The notes below the pieces were generated by a model. That model ran no database searches, was not told the origin of the DNA, and saw only the letters and a program-made list of their open reading frames with translations. Below, piece after piece: positions 24,525 to 33,507 of a DNA stretch of 64,000 nucleotides (positions are counted from its first letter, which is position 1; every line of letters begins with the position of its first letter). The stretch covers positions 558,001 through 622,000 of the forward strand of contig CP097092.1 in the NCBI GenBank assembly GCA_023300185.1, read 5' to 3'. A program made the translations under genes and the position numbers. This stretch comes from Lancefieldella parvula (lineage in GTDB: Bacteria > Actinomycetota > Coriobacteriia > Coriobacteriales > Atopobiaceae).

Positions 24525-25371
24525 ACCTGAAGCAAACGAGGCAGTACAGGCATCTGCAGAAGAGCAGAAAGCCGCAAGAAGAGCTGCTCGCCGTGCTTCT
24601 AAAGGTACCCCGGCCTGGGATAAAGATAGAACACGAAAGCTCTTTGCCCAATATAAAGAAACAAAAGACCCTGAGGTAAGAGACCAGCTTATTGTGAGTC
24701 ACTTAAACCTCGTGCGCTTTTTGGCCTCCAAGTTTAAAAACCGTGGAGAACCTCTTGATGATTTGATTCAGGTGGGAACCATTGGACTTATCAAGGCAAT
24801 TGATAGGTTTGAGCCTGATCGTGGTCTTGAATTTACAACATATGCAACGCCAACCATCATGGGAGAAATCAAGCGTCACTTCCGCGATAAAGGCTGGTCA
24901 GTACGTGTTCCTCGTCGTTTGCAGGAGCTTTCGTCCAAGATTAATCAGGTCACTGATGATTTGACTAAAGAGCTGCAAAGAAGCCCTTCAATTGAAGAGA
25001 TTGCCCAGCGCCTTGATACTAACGTTGAAGAGGTTCTTGAGGCTATGGAGTCTTCTAGCGCTTATAGCTCTGTTCCTCTTGAGGGAGGCGGCTCCGGCGC
25101 TGATGGCGACGAGACTCCTTCAATCATTGATCAGTATGTGACCGAAGATGAGGATCTTGCTGGTTCTGATGACCGCATTGTTCTTGAAGAGGCCATTAGA
25201 GACTTCTCGCCACGAGAGCAAGAGATTATTCGTATGCGATTTGTTGAAGGCCTTACTCAGGTAGAGATTGCGGAGAAACTTAATATCTCTCAGGTACAGG
25301 TTTCAAGGCTGCTTCGTCGCACCTTAAAGCGTATCCAAGAAAAGATTGACCCAGAAAGCGTGAACCGTTAA
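24517..25371 (+). CDS. SigB/SigF/SigG-family RNA polymerase sigma factor
   Basis: Group 3 sigma-70 factor, about 284 residues. Region 2 (LIVSHLNLVRFLASKFKNRG, DLIQVGTIGLIKAIDRF), region 3 (STPTIMGEIKRHFRDKGW-like block, VRVPRRLQE) and region 4 helix-turn-helix (LTQVEIAEKLNISQVQVSRLL) are all present. The start is ATG 24517, inside the end of the anti-sigma gene; GTG 24511 is an alternative. The gene order matches partner-switching stress operons. The stop overlaps the next gene by one base. Confidence 0.9.
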   Translation: MPKPEANEAVQASAEEQKAARRAARRASKGTPAWDKDRTRKLFAQYKETKDPEVRDQLIVSHLNLVRFLASKFKNRGEPLDDLIQVGTIGLIKAIDRFEPDRGLEFTTYATPTIMGEIKRHFRDKGWSVRVPRRLQELSSKINQVTDDLTKELQRSPSIEEIAQRLDTNVEEVLEAMESSSAYSSVPLEGGGSGADGDETPSIIDQYVTEDEDLAGSDDRIVLEEAIRDFSPREQEIIRMRFVEGLTQVEIAEKLNISQVQVSRLLRRTLKRIQEKIDPESVNR

Positions 25372-26753
25372 TGGATCAAAAGCATCAAAATTTTTCCGAT
25401 TCAGCTCAAAAATGGAAACAACGTGGCTTAATGGTGTGGACAGTCATTGGTCTGGCTGCATTGTTTGCACTTGCACTGTATGTTCTTGGCATCCTGGGAC
25501 AGGCTGTTGAGCTGCTCGCCATTGGCTCAATTATTGCGTTTGTCTGTAGCCCTGTTACTAATTGGCTTGAAGACAGGGGAGTGCCTCGTGGCATTTCCGC
25601 TCTTATCGCGCTTGTTCTTACGCTTATTGTGCTGGTAGGATTTTTGATTTTGATTGCGCAGCCATTGGTATTTGAGCTCACTACGCTACTCAGAAACGCT
25701 CCTTCGTATGCAAGTCAGATAGGAGCAATGGCAAGGGAGTTTTGGCAGAACTTTGACACTCAAAGTAACCCTGCTGTTAGACAGACGGTAGAACTTGCAA
25801 TTGAACAGGCATCAAGTATTGGAATATCAGTTGCTTCTGGTATTTTGAGTTGGCTTTCCACATCTGCTTTAGGCAACATCTCTTCTATGGCAAACCAACT
25901 CATGGTCTTTTTCTTAGGTCTGGTTCTTGCCTATTGGCTTGCCAAAGATTATCCAGTTATTGTCCGTGAGATGGCTATTATTGCTGGTCCTCAAAAAGAG
26001 AATGAGTTCAGACTTATTCTTGCAATCTTAAGTAGATCTACCAGTGGATATATGCGAGGCACTATCATTACCTCTGCGGTTAATGGCATTCTTGTGTACT
26101 TTGGGTGTCTGATTTTAGGCAACCCTTATGCTGCCCTCATTGGTATGGTCACAGGAATCTTCCACATTATTCCTGTAGTTGGACCGGTTTTCTCGGCAGG
26201 CATTGCACTGATTCTGAGCATTTTGGTAGACCCCATCATGACCGTGTGGACCATTGTTATCTTGATGGTTGCTCAAAACGTTGTTGATAACGTGCTCTCA
26301 CCTTTGGTTATGGCAACTAGCGTCAAAGTCCACCCGGGTCTTTCGCTCGTTGGCATTGTTATTGGTAGTGCTCTTGGCGGAGTGGTTGGAACTATTCTTG
26401 CTATTCCTTTGACGGCAGCTCTAAGAGGTATTTTTGTGTACTTCTTTGAGAAGTATTCGGGCAGACAGATCGTCTCGCCAAATGGCGCGCTTTTTAACTC
26501 TACGCAGTATGTAGATGAGTCTGGCGCTATTCTGCCAGAGTATGATGCCCTCGATGACCCAAAGTTCTTTGAGGAGTCGCGTCTTGTTGATCAAGACACT
26601 ACGGCTCATGTGCGCAGCAAGTCTCCAGCTCCCGCTCCCAAGATTCTTGGACATGATTTTTCTCAGTTACTTTTTAGGAATACTCAAGAAGTTACTAAGG
26701 AACCAGATAAACCATCGTCAGATGCGGTAGACTCAGACAGTACAAAAGAGTAG
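25371..26753 (+). CDS. AI-2E family (TqsA/YdiK-like) transporter
   Basis: Membrane protein of 460 residues with the usual eight-helix AI-2E pattern (DUF20): paired helices at residues ~20-80, a long amphipathic loop (~100-160), and the signature GIFHIIPVVGPVFSAG and VHPGLSLVGIVIGSALGG late in the protein. Family members have been tied to signal export or Na+/H+ exchange. The substrate here is unknown. The C-terminal ~110 residues are a hydrophilic cytosolic tail. Starts at ATG 25371, overlapping the sigma-factor stop, so probably co-expressed with it. Confidence 0.85.
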   Translation: MDQKHQNFSDSAQKWKQRGLMVWTVIGLAALFALALYVLGILGQAVELLAIGSIIAFVCSPVTNWLEDRGVPRGISALIALVLTLIVLVGFLILIAQPLVFELTTLLRNAPSYASQIGAMAREFWQNFDTQSNPAVRQTVELAIEQASSIGISVASGILSWLSTSALGNISSMANQLMVFFLGLVLAYWLAKDYPVIVREMAIIAGPQKENEFRLILAILSRSTSGYMRGTIITSAVNGILVYFGCLILGNPYAALIGMVTGIFHIIPVVGPVFSAGIALILSILVDPIMTVWTIVILMVAQNVVDNVLSPLVMATSVKVHPGLSLVGIVIGSALGGVVGTILAIPLTAALRGIFVYFFEKYSGRQIVSPNGALFNSTQYVDESGAILPEYDALDDPKFFEESRLVDQDTTAHVRSKSPAPAPKILGHDFSQLLFRNTQEVTKEPDKPSSDAVDSDSTKE

Positions 26754-26778
26754 TTATTTGAATACGGAGAAGTACTTT

Positions 26779-29424
26779 ATGGCTGACTATAAAACAATGA
26801 CAACAGCAGAGATTCGCGAGGACTTCCTAAGCTTCTTTGAGAGCAAGGGTTGCAAGCGCTATCCTTCTTCATCTCTGGTGCCTTCTGACCCTTCACTACT
26901 TCTTGCTAATGCTGGCATGAACCAGTTCAAGGAATATTACCAGGGCATCAAGACTATGAAGGAGATTGGCGCAACTTCCTGCCAGAAGTGCCTTCGTACT
27001 AACGATATTGACAACATTGGTGACTCTCGCCACCTCTCATTCTTTGAGATGCTGGGTAACTTCTCCTTTGGCGGTTACACCAAGCGCGACGCATGTACCT
27101 GGGCAATGGAGTTTATCTCTTCTCCAGAGCACCTTGGTCTGCCTCTTGATCGCCTGTACTTTACTGTTTTTACTGATGACGATGAGGCAATTGAGATCTG
27201 GAAGTCTCTTGGCGTAGCAGAAGATCACATAACCCGTCTGGGCGAGGAGGACAACTTCTGGGCAGCTGGTCCAACTGGTCCTTGTGGTCCTTGCTCTGAG
27301 ATTTACTTTGACCAGGGTCCTGAGTTTGAGGGAGAGGCTCCTGGAGACGATGGCGACCGTTACCTTGAGTTCTGGAACCTCGTCTTTACTCAGTTTGATC
27401 GCCAGGAAGATGGTTCTCTACCTGAGCTTCCTCACCGCAACATCGATACCGGCATGGGTCTTGAGCGTATTGCAGCTATCATGCAGCATGAGGGCACCAA
27501 TTACGAGGGTGACATTATGCGTACCCTCATCTCTTTGGGCGAGAAACTCTCTGGTAAGAAGTATCACTCAACTGATGAGATTGACCGCAGCCTGCGTATC
27601 CTTGCAGACCACTCTCGTGCAGTTACCTTTATGATTGGTGACGGCATTCTCCCTGGTAACGAGGGTAGAAGCTACATTCTTCGCCGCCTGCTCCGTCGCG
27701 CTGTCTACCACGGCCGCTTACTGGGCATCCAGGGCACCTTCATGGCAGAGTACGCACATGAGGTTGCTGTTCTGCTTGGCGCAGAGTATCCAGAGCTTGT
27801 CGAGAAGAGCGCTCTTATCGACGGCATTCTGACTGCAGAAGAGGAGCGCTTTGGCGCTACGCTTGACGCAGGCGAGTCTAAGCTCACTGCAGAGCTTGAG
27901 CAGCTTGAGGATGGCGCACAGCTTTCTGGTGAGGTTGCATTCCTTCTGCACGATACCTACGGATTCCCTATTGATCTTACTCGTGAGATTGCTGCAAATG
28001 CAGGTCACGTTGTTGACATGGACGCCTTTGATGCTGCAATGACTGAGCAGCGTGAGCGTGCTCGTAAGTCTGCTAACCGTGATGCCTGGGGTAATGCTCA
28101 GAGCATTTGGGTTGCACTCTCTGACCGCCTTGATGAGACCGTCTTTGACGGCTACGACAACAATGAGCTCTCCGGCGTTCGTGTTGTTGCTCTTGTTCAG
28201 GATGGACAGGAGGTTGAGTCCGCTTCTGCTGGCTCTGAGGTTGAGGTTGTACTTGACCGCACGCCTTTCTATGCAGAGATGGGCGGCCAGGTAGGGGACA
28301 CCGGCAAGCTGACAGCTCCTGGTCTCTACGTTCACGTCACTGATACCAAGCACCGTGACGGCGGTCTTGAGTCCCACGTTGGCGTGGTAGAGGAGGGCAC
28401 CATCTCTGTTGGTGATTCAGTCACCGCAACCATTGACGCTGGTCGTCGTGAGCTTATCCGTCGCAACCACACCGCAACTCACCTGCTTGACGCTGCACTC
28501 AAGAAGGTTCTGGGCGACCACGTGAACCAGGCTGGTTCTCTTGTTGCTCCAGATCGTATGCGCTTTGACTTCACGCACTTTGAGGCTCTTACCAAAGATG
28601 AGCTTGATCGTATTGAGGGTATGGTCAACGCAGAGATTTTTGCCGCTAAGCCTGTTGTTACTCAGATTATGAGCATTGAGGACGCAAAGGCCGCTGGTGC
28701 TGTTGCACTCTTTGGCGAGAAGTACGGCGATGTCGTACGCGTTGTCTCTGCTGGTGCAGAAGACACTCCATTCTCTCGTGAGCTCTGCGGTGGTACTCAC
28801 GCACGCAACACAGCAGATCTTGGCCTCTTTAAGATTATCTCTGAGAGCTCCGTTGGTTCTAACTCAAGGCGTATTGAGGCTGTAACCTCTATGGGCGCTA
28901 TTGAGTACGTTGATGAGCGCTTGGCTCAGCTTGATGAGGTTGCTGCAGCTCTGAAGGTTCGCCCTTCTGCTGTTGCAGACCGTGTTGAGCAGCTGCAGCA
29001 AGACCTGCGCACTGCAAACCACAAGCTTGAGGCAGCTCTTACTGGAGCAGGCAGCAATCAGGTAGCAGAAGCACTTAAGTCTGCTGTCCAGCTTAATGGC
29101 TATAGCTGCGTAATTGCTAAGCTCGAGGGCCTTTCTGGTAAAGAGCTCCGCTCCGCATGGGATGGCATCCGCGATGCATCTGACGGCCAGCCTGTTGCTT
29201 GCGTCATCGCATCCGCAACCGCTGACGGAAAGGTTTCCCTGCTTGCAGGTGCCACTGATTCTGCAGTTGCAGCGGGCTTCTCGGCAGGAGACATTGTAAA
29301 AGAGATTGCAGATCTTGTTGGTGGCCGCGGTGGCGGTAAGCCAGCAATGGCGCAGGCAGGTGGCTCAAATGCTGCAGGAATTGATGCTGCGCTTGAGGCT
29401 GCAAAAACAAAGCTTGGTGCGTAA
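26779..29424 (+). CDS. alaS: Alanyl-tRNA synthetase
   Basis: Charges tRNA-Ala. Class II catalytic core at the N-terminus (SSLVPSDPSLLLANAGMNQFK, CQKCLRTNDIDNIG), the editing domain with HTATHLLDAAL and CGGTHARNT (Zn-binding His/Cys), and the C-Ala domain ending in GGRGGGKPAMAQAGG. 881 residues from ATG 26779, a normal length. GGAGAAG upstream supports this start over the in-frame TTG at 26758. First gene of the alaS-ruvX-mltG block seen widely in Actinobacteria. Confidence 0.97.
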   Translation: MADYKTMTTAEIREDFLSFFESKGCKRYPSSSLVPSDPSLLLANAGMNQFKEYYQGIKTMKEIGATSCQKCLRTNDIDNIGDSRHLSFFEMLGNFSFGGYTKRDACTWAMEFISSPEHLGLPLDRLYFTVFTDDDEAIEIWKSLGVAEDHITRLGEEDNFWAAGPTGPCGPCSEIYFDQGPEFEGEAPGDDGDRYLEFWNLVFTQFDRQEDGSLPELPHRNIDTGMGLERIAAIMQHEGTNYEGDIMRTLISLGEKLSGKKYHSTDEIDRSLRILADHSRAVTFMIGDGILPGNEGRSYILRRLLRRAVYHGRLLGIQGTFMAEYAHEVAVLLGAEYPELVEKSALIDGILTAEEERFGATLDAGESKLTAELEQLEDGAQLSGEVAFLLHDTYGFPIDLTREIAANAGHVVDMDAFDAAMTEQRERARKSANRDAWGNAQSIWVALSDRLDETVFDGYDNNELSGVRVVALVQDGQEVESASAGSEVEVVLDRTPFYAEMGGQVGDTGKLTAPGLYVHVTDTKHRDGGLESHVGVVEEGTISVGDSVTATIDAGRRELIRRNHTATHLLDAALKKVLGDHVNQAGSLVAPDRMRFDFTHFEALTKDELDRIEGMVNAEIFAAKPVVTQIMSIEDAKAAGAVALFGEKYGDVVRVVSAGAEDTPFSRELCGGTHARNTADLGLFKIISESSVGSNSRRIEAVTSMGAIEYVDERLAQLDEVAAALKVRPSAVADRVEQLQQDLRTANHKLEAALTGAGSNQVAEALKSAVQLNGYSCVIAKLEGLSGKELRSAWDGIRDASDGQPVACVIASATADGKVSLLAGATDSAVAAGFSAGDIVKEIADLVGGRGGGKPAMAQAGGSNAAGIDAALEAAKTKLGA

Positions 29425-29427
29425 CGT

Positions 29428-29850
29428 TTGCGCGTTTTAGCTTTAGATATTGGTGAAGTTCGCATCGGGGTTGCTGTAAGTGACCCCGATGGTGCTATTG
29501 CGTCACCTGTTTGCGTGTTACCTGCGCAAGAGGTGCTCTCACATGCACGAACGTTTAAGGCTGTGCTTGAAGATTGGGAGCCAGAGCTGCTTTTATGTGG
29601 TCGTCCTAAAACGCTCGCCGGCGAAGATGGACCACAGGCCCAAAAAATTACCGCTCAAGCTGAGCAAATTGCGAAGAACTGCCAACTTCCATTAGAATTT
29701 ACTGACGAAAGACTTTCTTCTGCGGAAGCAAAGAAGATTCTTCGAGCGCAAGGTTTATCTGAAAAAGCCATGCGTGGAAAAGTTGACATGGTTGCTGCTT
29801 CGCTCTTTTTGCAATCATGGCTTGATGCACAGATGAATAAGGGAGACTAA
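29428..29850 (+). CDS. ruvX: Holliday-junction resolvase-like / pre-16S rRNA nuclease YqgF
   Basis: RNase H-fold nuclease of 140 residues. LALDIGEVRIGVAVSD at the N-terminus, GRPKTLAGEDGPQA in the middle and DERLSSAEAK near residue 91 carry the conserved acidic residues. Characterised members finish processing of pre-16S rRNA. TTG 29428 starts 3 bases after alaS, and the stop abuts mltG, so all three are co-transcribed. Confidence 0.88.
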   Translation: MRVLALDIGEVRIGVAVSDPDGAIASPVCVLPAQEVLSHARTFKAVLEDWEPELLLCGRPKTLAGEDGPQAQKITAQAEQIAKNCQLPLEFTDERLSSAEAKKILRAQGLSEKAMRGKVDMVAASLFLQSWLDAQMNKGD

Positions 29851-31161
29851 ATGCCCACCCTATCCAATGGTTCTTCTCCGCGTCGTCAGGGCGCACATTT
29901 TTCTTCTCCTGTTCCAGAGGGACAGGTTCAGGAAGAGCAGGCTCAGCAGGAACAGATCACGCAGGCATCTGTTGAGGCTACAGGATCGCTGCCTGCACTT
30001 TCCGGTGGCAAGCTTTCTTCAAGAAGCGCTCAAGTCACTCATATGGCAAAGAACAAGCAGGTAAAGCATAGAGATAAGAAGGCTTCAAAGCGCTCTCGCA
30101 TTTTTGCGGCACTTATCGCTTTTATCATGGTTGCGGCCCTTGGCATCTTTGTATGGAAAGTAGCGCTTCCAGAACTTTCTCGTGCTAATTCCGATACGCA
30201 AGAAATTACCGCAGGTCAGCAAGTTACCATTACTATTCCAGATGGTGCTGGTGCGCAGGAAGTCGCTAAGATTCTTTTTGAGAACAAAATTATTGCCACT
30301 AAGAGTGAGTTCTTAAACCAGGTAAAGCGTCAGGATGCTGAGCAGAAAATTAAGAGTGGTATTTATGTTATTACCACTGGTACCAAGCCAGCAGACATCG
30401 TACATCTGCTTATTTCTGGCCCTAATGCTCCTGGTAGTGGCTTTGTCGTACCAGAAGGCTATACCGTTTCTCAGGTTGCGGATTTGGTTCAGGACTACTT
30501 TGGTATTTCTCGCGATGATTTCTTGAATCAGGCAAAAGCATCCAATTATGTTGCCGACTATCCGTTCCTTGCAGGTGCGGTAGATGCTAATGATTCTCTT
30601 GAGGGCTACTTGTTCCCCAAGACCTATACCTTTACAGAAAGCAATGTGACTGCCGATACGGTCATCCGTGCCATGCTTGATCAGTTTGAGACAGAGACAG
30701 CTGATCTTAACCTGGACGCTGCTCGCATCACGCTTAATAAGCGTTACAACTTGAATCTTACAAACGAGCAAATCATCATTATGGCATCCATCATTGAGCG
30801 AGAAGCCCTGACTGATGATGACCGTCCTAAGGTTGCATCTGTCTTCTACAACCGCCTGTACGATGATATGTACCTGCAGAGTGACGCAACTCTTGCTTAT
30901 TCCCTGGGTAGGGAAGCTACCGCAGAAGAGCTCAGCTCGATGACAAGCGACCCATATAACACCTATGCGTTTAAGGGTTTGACTCCTACGCCTATTTGCT
31001 CTCCAGGTTATGCCTCTATTAAGGCGGCTATGGATCCAGCAGCAACCAATTATTACTACTTCTGGATTACCTCCGATGAGCACGTCTTCTCTGAGACCTA
31101 TGACGAGCATCAGCAAGCTATTGAAAACGCACGCGAGCGTGAAGCCGCAAGCAAGCAATAG
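29851..31161 (+). CDS. mltG: Endolytic murein transglycosylase MltG
   Basis: Membrane-anchored lytic transglycosylase that cuts nascent glycan strands. A long cytosolic N-terminus (~90 residues, Gln/Glu/Ser-rich, then basic) precedes a single helix (IFAALIAFIMVAALGIFVW). The extracellular YceG domain includes LEGYLFPKTYTF, ASIIEREA with the catalytic Glu, SVFYNRL and LTPTPICSPG. Length of 436 is normal. It begins one base after ruvX. Confidence 0.92.
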   Translation: MPTLSNGSSPRRQGAHFSSPVPEGQVQEEQAQQEQITQASVEATGSLPALSGGKLSSRSAQVTHMAKNKQVKHRDKKASKRSRIFAALIAFIMVAALGIFVWKVALPELSRANSDTQEITAGQQVTITIPDGAGAQEVAKILFENKIIATKSEFLNQVKRQDAEQKIKSGIYVITTGTKPADIVHLLISGPNAPGSGFVVPEGYTVSQVADLVQDYFGISRDDFLNQAKASNYVADYPFLAGAVDANDSLEGYLFPKTYTFTESNVTADTVIRAMLDQFETETADLNLDAARITLNKRYNLNLTNEQIIIMASIIEREALTDDDRPKVASVFYNRLYDDMYLQSDATLAYSLGREATAEELSSMTSDPYNTYAFKGLTPTPICSPGYASIKAAMDPAATNYYYFWITSDEHVFSETYDEHQQAIENAREREAASKQ

Positions 31162-31170
31162 TTGGTGTCT

Positions 31171-31670
31171 ATGAGCTTGATTAAAGCAACACAATACGTT
31201 TCTGCTGTTGAGCATATCTCTATAGAGAATCTTGTTCAGCAGGGGATTAAGCTTGTGCTCTTAGATCGCGATAATACCTGCGTGCCCCGTGACACCAAAG
31301 TTGTGCCGCCAGAGGTATCTGCTTGGTTTGAGAAGGCTCATGCGGCTGGATTAACGCTCTGTCTCATCTCCAATAACATTCACCTCAATGAGGTCCAGCG
31401 TAGCGCTCACGAGCTGGGAATTGAAGGAGAGGGCTTTGCGTGCAAGCCGCTGCCTCGCGCTTTAACTGCAGCTATGAAGCGCTTCTCGGCAACTAAAGAG
31501 CAAACCGTGATGGTGGGAGACCAAATTTTTACCGATGTAATTGCTGGTAATTTGGCTGGTGTTTCAACTATTTTGGTAAAGCCGCAGTCTACATGAGGAT
31601 CTTTGGTACACCAATATCATTCGTCACGTCAGAGCGCCGCATTTTAAAAAATGTAACTTTTACGTCATAA
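31171..31670 (+). CDS. YqeG-family HAD phosphatase (twice frameshifted)
   Basis: HAD-fold hydrolase of the YqeG group. LLDRDNTCVP carries the nucleophile Asp, LISNN the second motif and VMVGDQIFTDVIAGNLAG the third. Frame 1 stops at 31594-31596. Frame 2 gives LHEDLWYTNIIRHV, and frame 3 then gives ERRILKNVTFTS and a stop at 31668-31670. Together these match the normal YqeG C-terminus. Both shifts are +1, at ~31579-31598 and ~31627-31632. It follows mltG directly. The substrate is unknown; PGP-type phosphatase activity is known for relatives. Confidence 0.75.
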
Positions 31671-31734
31671 CAAGACGGCTTTAGTTTACTTGCTCCAACT
31701 CGATGATAGAATCATCTTGAAAGGCTGGAGGAGT

Positions 31735-32283
31735 ATGGAGCTTCGCGATTCAAGATACGTCGTACATGAGGGCTGTGATCATATCTTTTTTGTAGGCTTT
31801 CTGGGTGCCGGAAAGTCTACACTCGCGCGTAATTTGGGCGAGTTGTTTCACCGCCGCTATGTCGATACCGATCGCCTGGCAGAACGCATAGCAGGTAAAT
31901 CACTGGCAGAAATCTACGAAGATGACGGTGAAGAGCTTTTTAGGCAGGCAGAAACTGAGGTTTTGCAAACACTTAAGTCTAAGAAGTCACTGCTGGTAAG
32001 CTGTGGCGGTGGAATTGTCGAGAAGGACGTCAATCTTGCGCTAATGCGCGAGATGGGAGTCATTGTGTTTCTCGATGGCGATCTTTCTGACTCGCTTCGC
32101 CAAATTCAGCGCACGGATAGGCGTCCTGATCTGGGAAGCTTTGAAAACGCTACTCAGCTTTATAGACGGCTGCGTCCACGTTATGAGGCTGCTGCTGATA
32201 TTACTATTGATATTCGTGAGAAAACGTTTGAGCAGGTAGCCATTGATTCTGGCAAGCTGCTTTGGGAAAGAGGTCTTCTATGA
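31735..32283 (+). CDS. aroK: Shikimate kinase
   Basis: P-loop kinase phosphorylating shikimate. Walker A GFLGAGKST, the shikimate-binding YVDTD and LFRQAE, the GGG loop in VSCGGGIVEK and the lid RTDRRPD are all visible, and length (182) is normal. GGAGGAG is just before ATG 31735. It overlaps the next gene by 4 bases. The partner gene encodes a dehydroquinate synthase-like protein without metal ligands, and no other shikimate gene is in the window, so the real role of the pair deserves caution. Confidence 0.88.
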   Translation: MELRDSRYVVHEGCDHIFFVGFLGAGKSTLARNLGELFHRRYVDTDRLAERIAGKSLAEIYEDDGEELFRQAETEVLQTLKSKKSLLVSCGGGIVEKDVNLALMREMGVIVFLDGDLSDSLRQIQRTDRRPDLGSFENATQLYRRLRPRYEAAADITIDIREKTFEQVAIDSGKLLWERGLL

Positions 32284-33416
32284 GTGACAATGTCCAGACT
32301 GAGCTTGAAGAGGAATTGCCACCTGTTCAGATTAAACAGTGGGTTTCTATTCCTGGTGGCTCTATTGCACTTCGTTCTGGTGCAGGTGTTCTTTCAAACT
32401 TTGGTACTGAGCTCAGAACCGCAGTGGGAAGACCTCATCGCTGTGCTTTTCTTGTCAGCAATCAGGCAGACGAAGACCTTGCTGAGCTTCTGCGTAGAGA
32501 CCTCACCACCATTGGTTTTCTCGTCACACGTGTAGATGTAGAAGATGGCGAGGCAGCAACTACCGTGGCAACTGAGGCACGGGTATTGTCTGCTCTGGCA
32601 GACATGCACCTGACAGCTGATGATTTGGTAGTTTCCGTGGGACACGAGGGCGTTATTTCTCTTGCTAACCACGTGGCAAACAAGTGGTGTGGGGGAGTTT
32701 CCCTTGCTACTGTTCCCCTTGATTTAGCAGCAGTTATTGTCTCGTCTATTACTCCTCGTGCACTTGATACTGATGCTGAACATCAGCGTCTTGTTACCAC
32801 TAAGCCTTGTGCTCGTTTCTGCTTTGCAGATCTTGAGGTTATGGATCTCTGCGATGACAACGCTAAGGTTGCCCAGGTGTGCATGGTTGCAACAGCTATG
32901 TCTGATAACGAGGCGGAGTTTGGCCGTATTTGGGATAGGGCAGATAACCTCTCCTCTGGAGTTGCCGATATCGTTGCAGAACAGCTGGCAGAGTCTACTA
33001 AGACTCGTGGCCGCCTGTCTGATTCTTCAGCTATCGCCATTCAGCAGTCTGTGCCTTATGGCTGGGTTTTTGTGGAGGCGCTTCGTCCGCTTATCCCAGC
33101 TGACCAGCCTCTTTCTGCACTGTATGCAGATGCGCTGCGTTTTTCGGCAAGAATTGCAGTAGCTAAAGAGTCTCTTTCCTTTGACGATATGCTTGCTCAA
33201 GATGAGATTCTTGAGCGCTTGAATATTGGCTTTGTTACCTGTGACATTACTTCTGAGCAGCTTATCGAAGCTCTCAAACAGGAATGTTTCCGTTCTACTA
33301 ATCGTTTTATGTTGCTGATTCCAATGTCTATCGGAAGGGTAAGATTAGCTTCGGTCGACGAGGAACTTCTCGCCGAGCATGCCCGCGCTTGGTGTGAGGC
33401 TCACGCTTCGCATTAA
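32280..33416 (+). CDS. Dehydroquinate synthase-like protein lacking catalytic residues
   Basis: 378 residues in the aroB position right after aroK (ATGA overlap). The overall layout follows 3-dehydroquinate synthase. GVSLATVPLDLAAVIVSSI aligns with the family's PTTLLSQVDSSVGGKT stretch, and the C-terminal helical domain is recognisable. The GGGVxGD nucleotide loop is replaced by GHEGVISLA. The metal-binding Glu of the AEVIKYG motif and the His of the NxGHTxGHAIE and HGEAVAxG motifs are not found. The frame is intact and long, so it seems maintained, probably with a non-catalytic or changed role. Catalytic aroB function is doubtful. Confidence 0.6.
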   Translation: MSDNVQTELEEELPPVQIKQWVSIPGGSIALRSGAGVLSNFGTELRTAVGRPHRCAFLVSNQADEDLAELLRRDLTTIGFLVTRVDVEDGEAATTVATEARVLSALADMHLTADDLVVSVGHEGVISLANHVANKWCGGVSLATVPLDLAAVIVSSITPRALDTDAEHQRLVTTKPCARFCFADLEVMDLCDDNAKVAQVCMVATAMSDNEAEFGRIWDRADNLSSGVADIVAEQLAESTKTRGRLSDSSAIAIQQSVPYGWVFVEALRPLIPADQPLSALYADALRFSARIAVAKESLSFDDMLAQDEILERLNIGFVTCDITSEQLIEALKQECFRSTNRFMLLIPMSIGRVRLASVDEELLAEHARAWCEAHASH

Positions 33417-33507
33417 AGCGCCGCATCTTGCAGTAAGGAGCCTATTTGCTGAAGCGACTCCACAAGGTGCAACTTTTTGTTGTAAACATCTCGAGAAGGG
33501 ATTTGAA

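Noticed and set aside
32280..33416. Naming the gene aroB
   Set aside because: The metal ligands and nucleotide loop of dehydroquinate synthase could not be found, so only a family-like name is supported.
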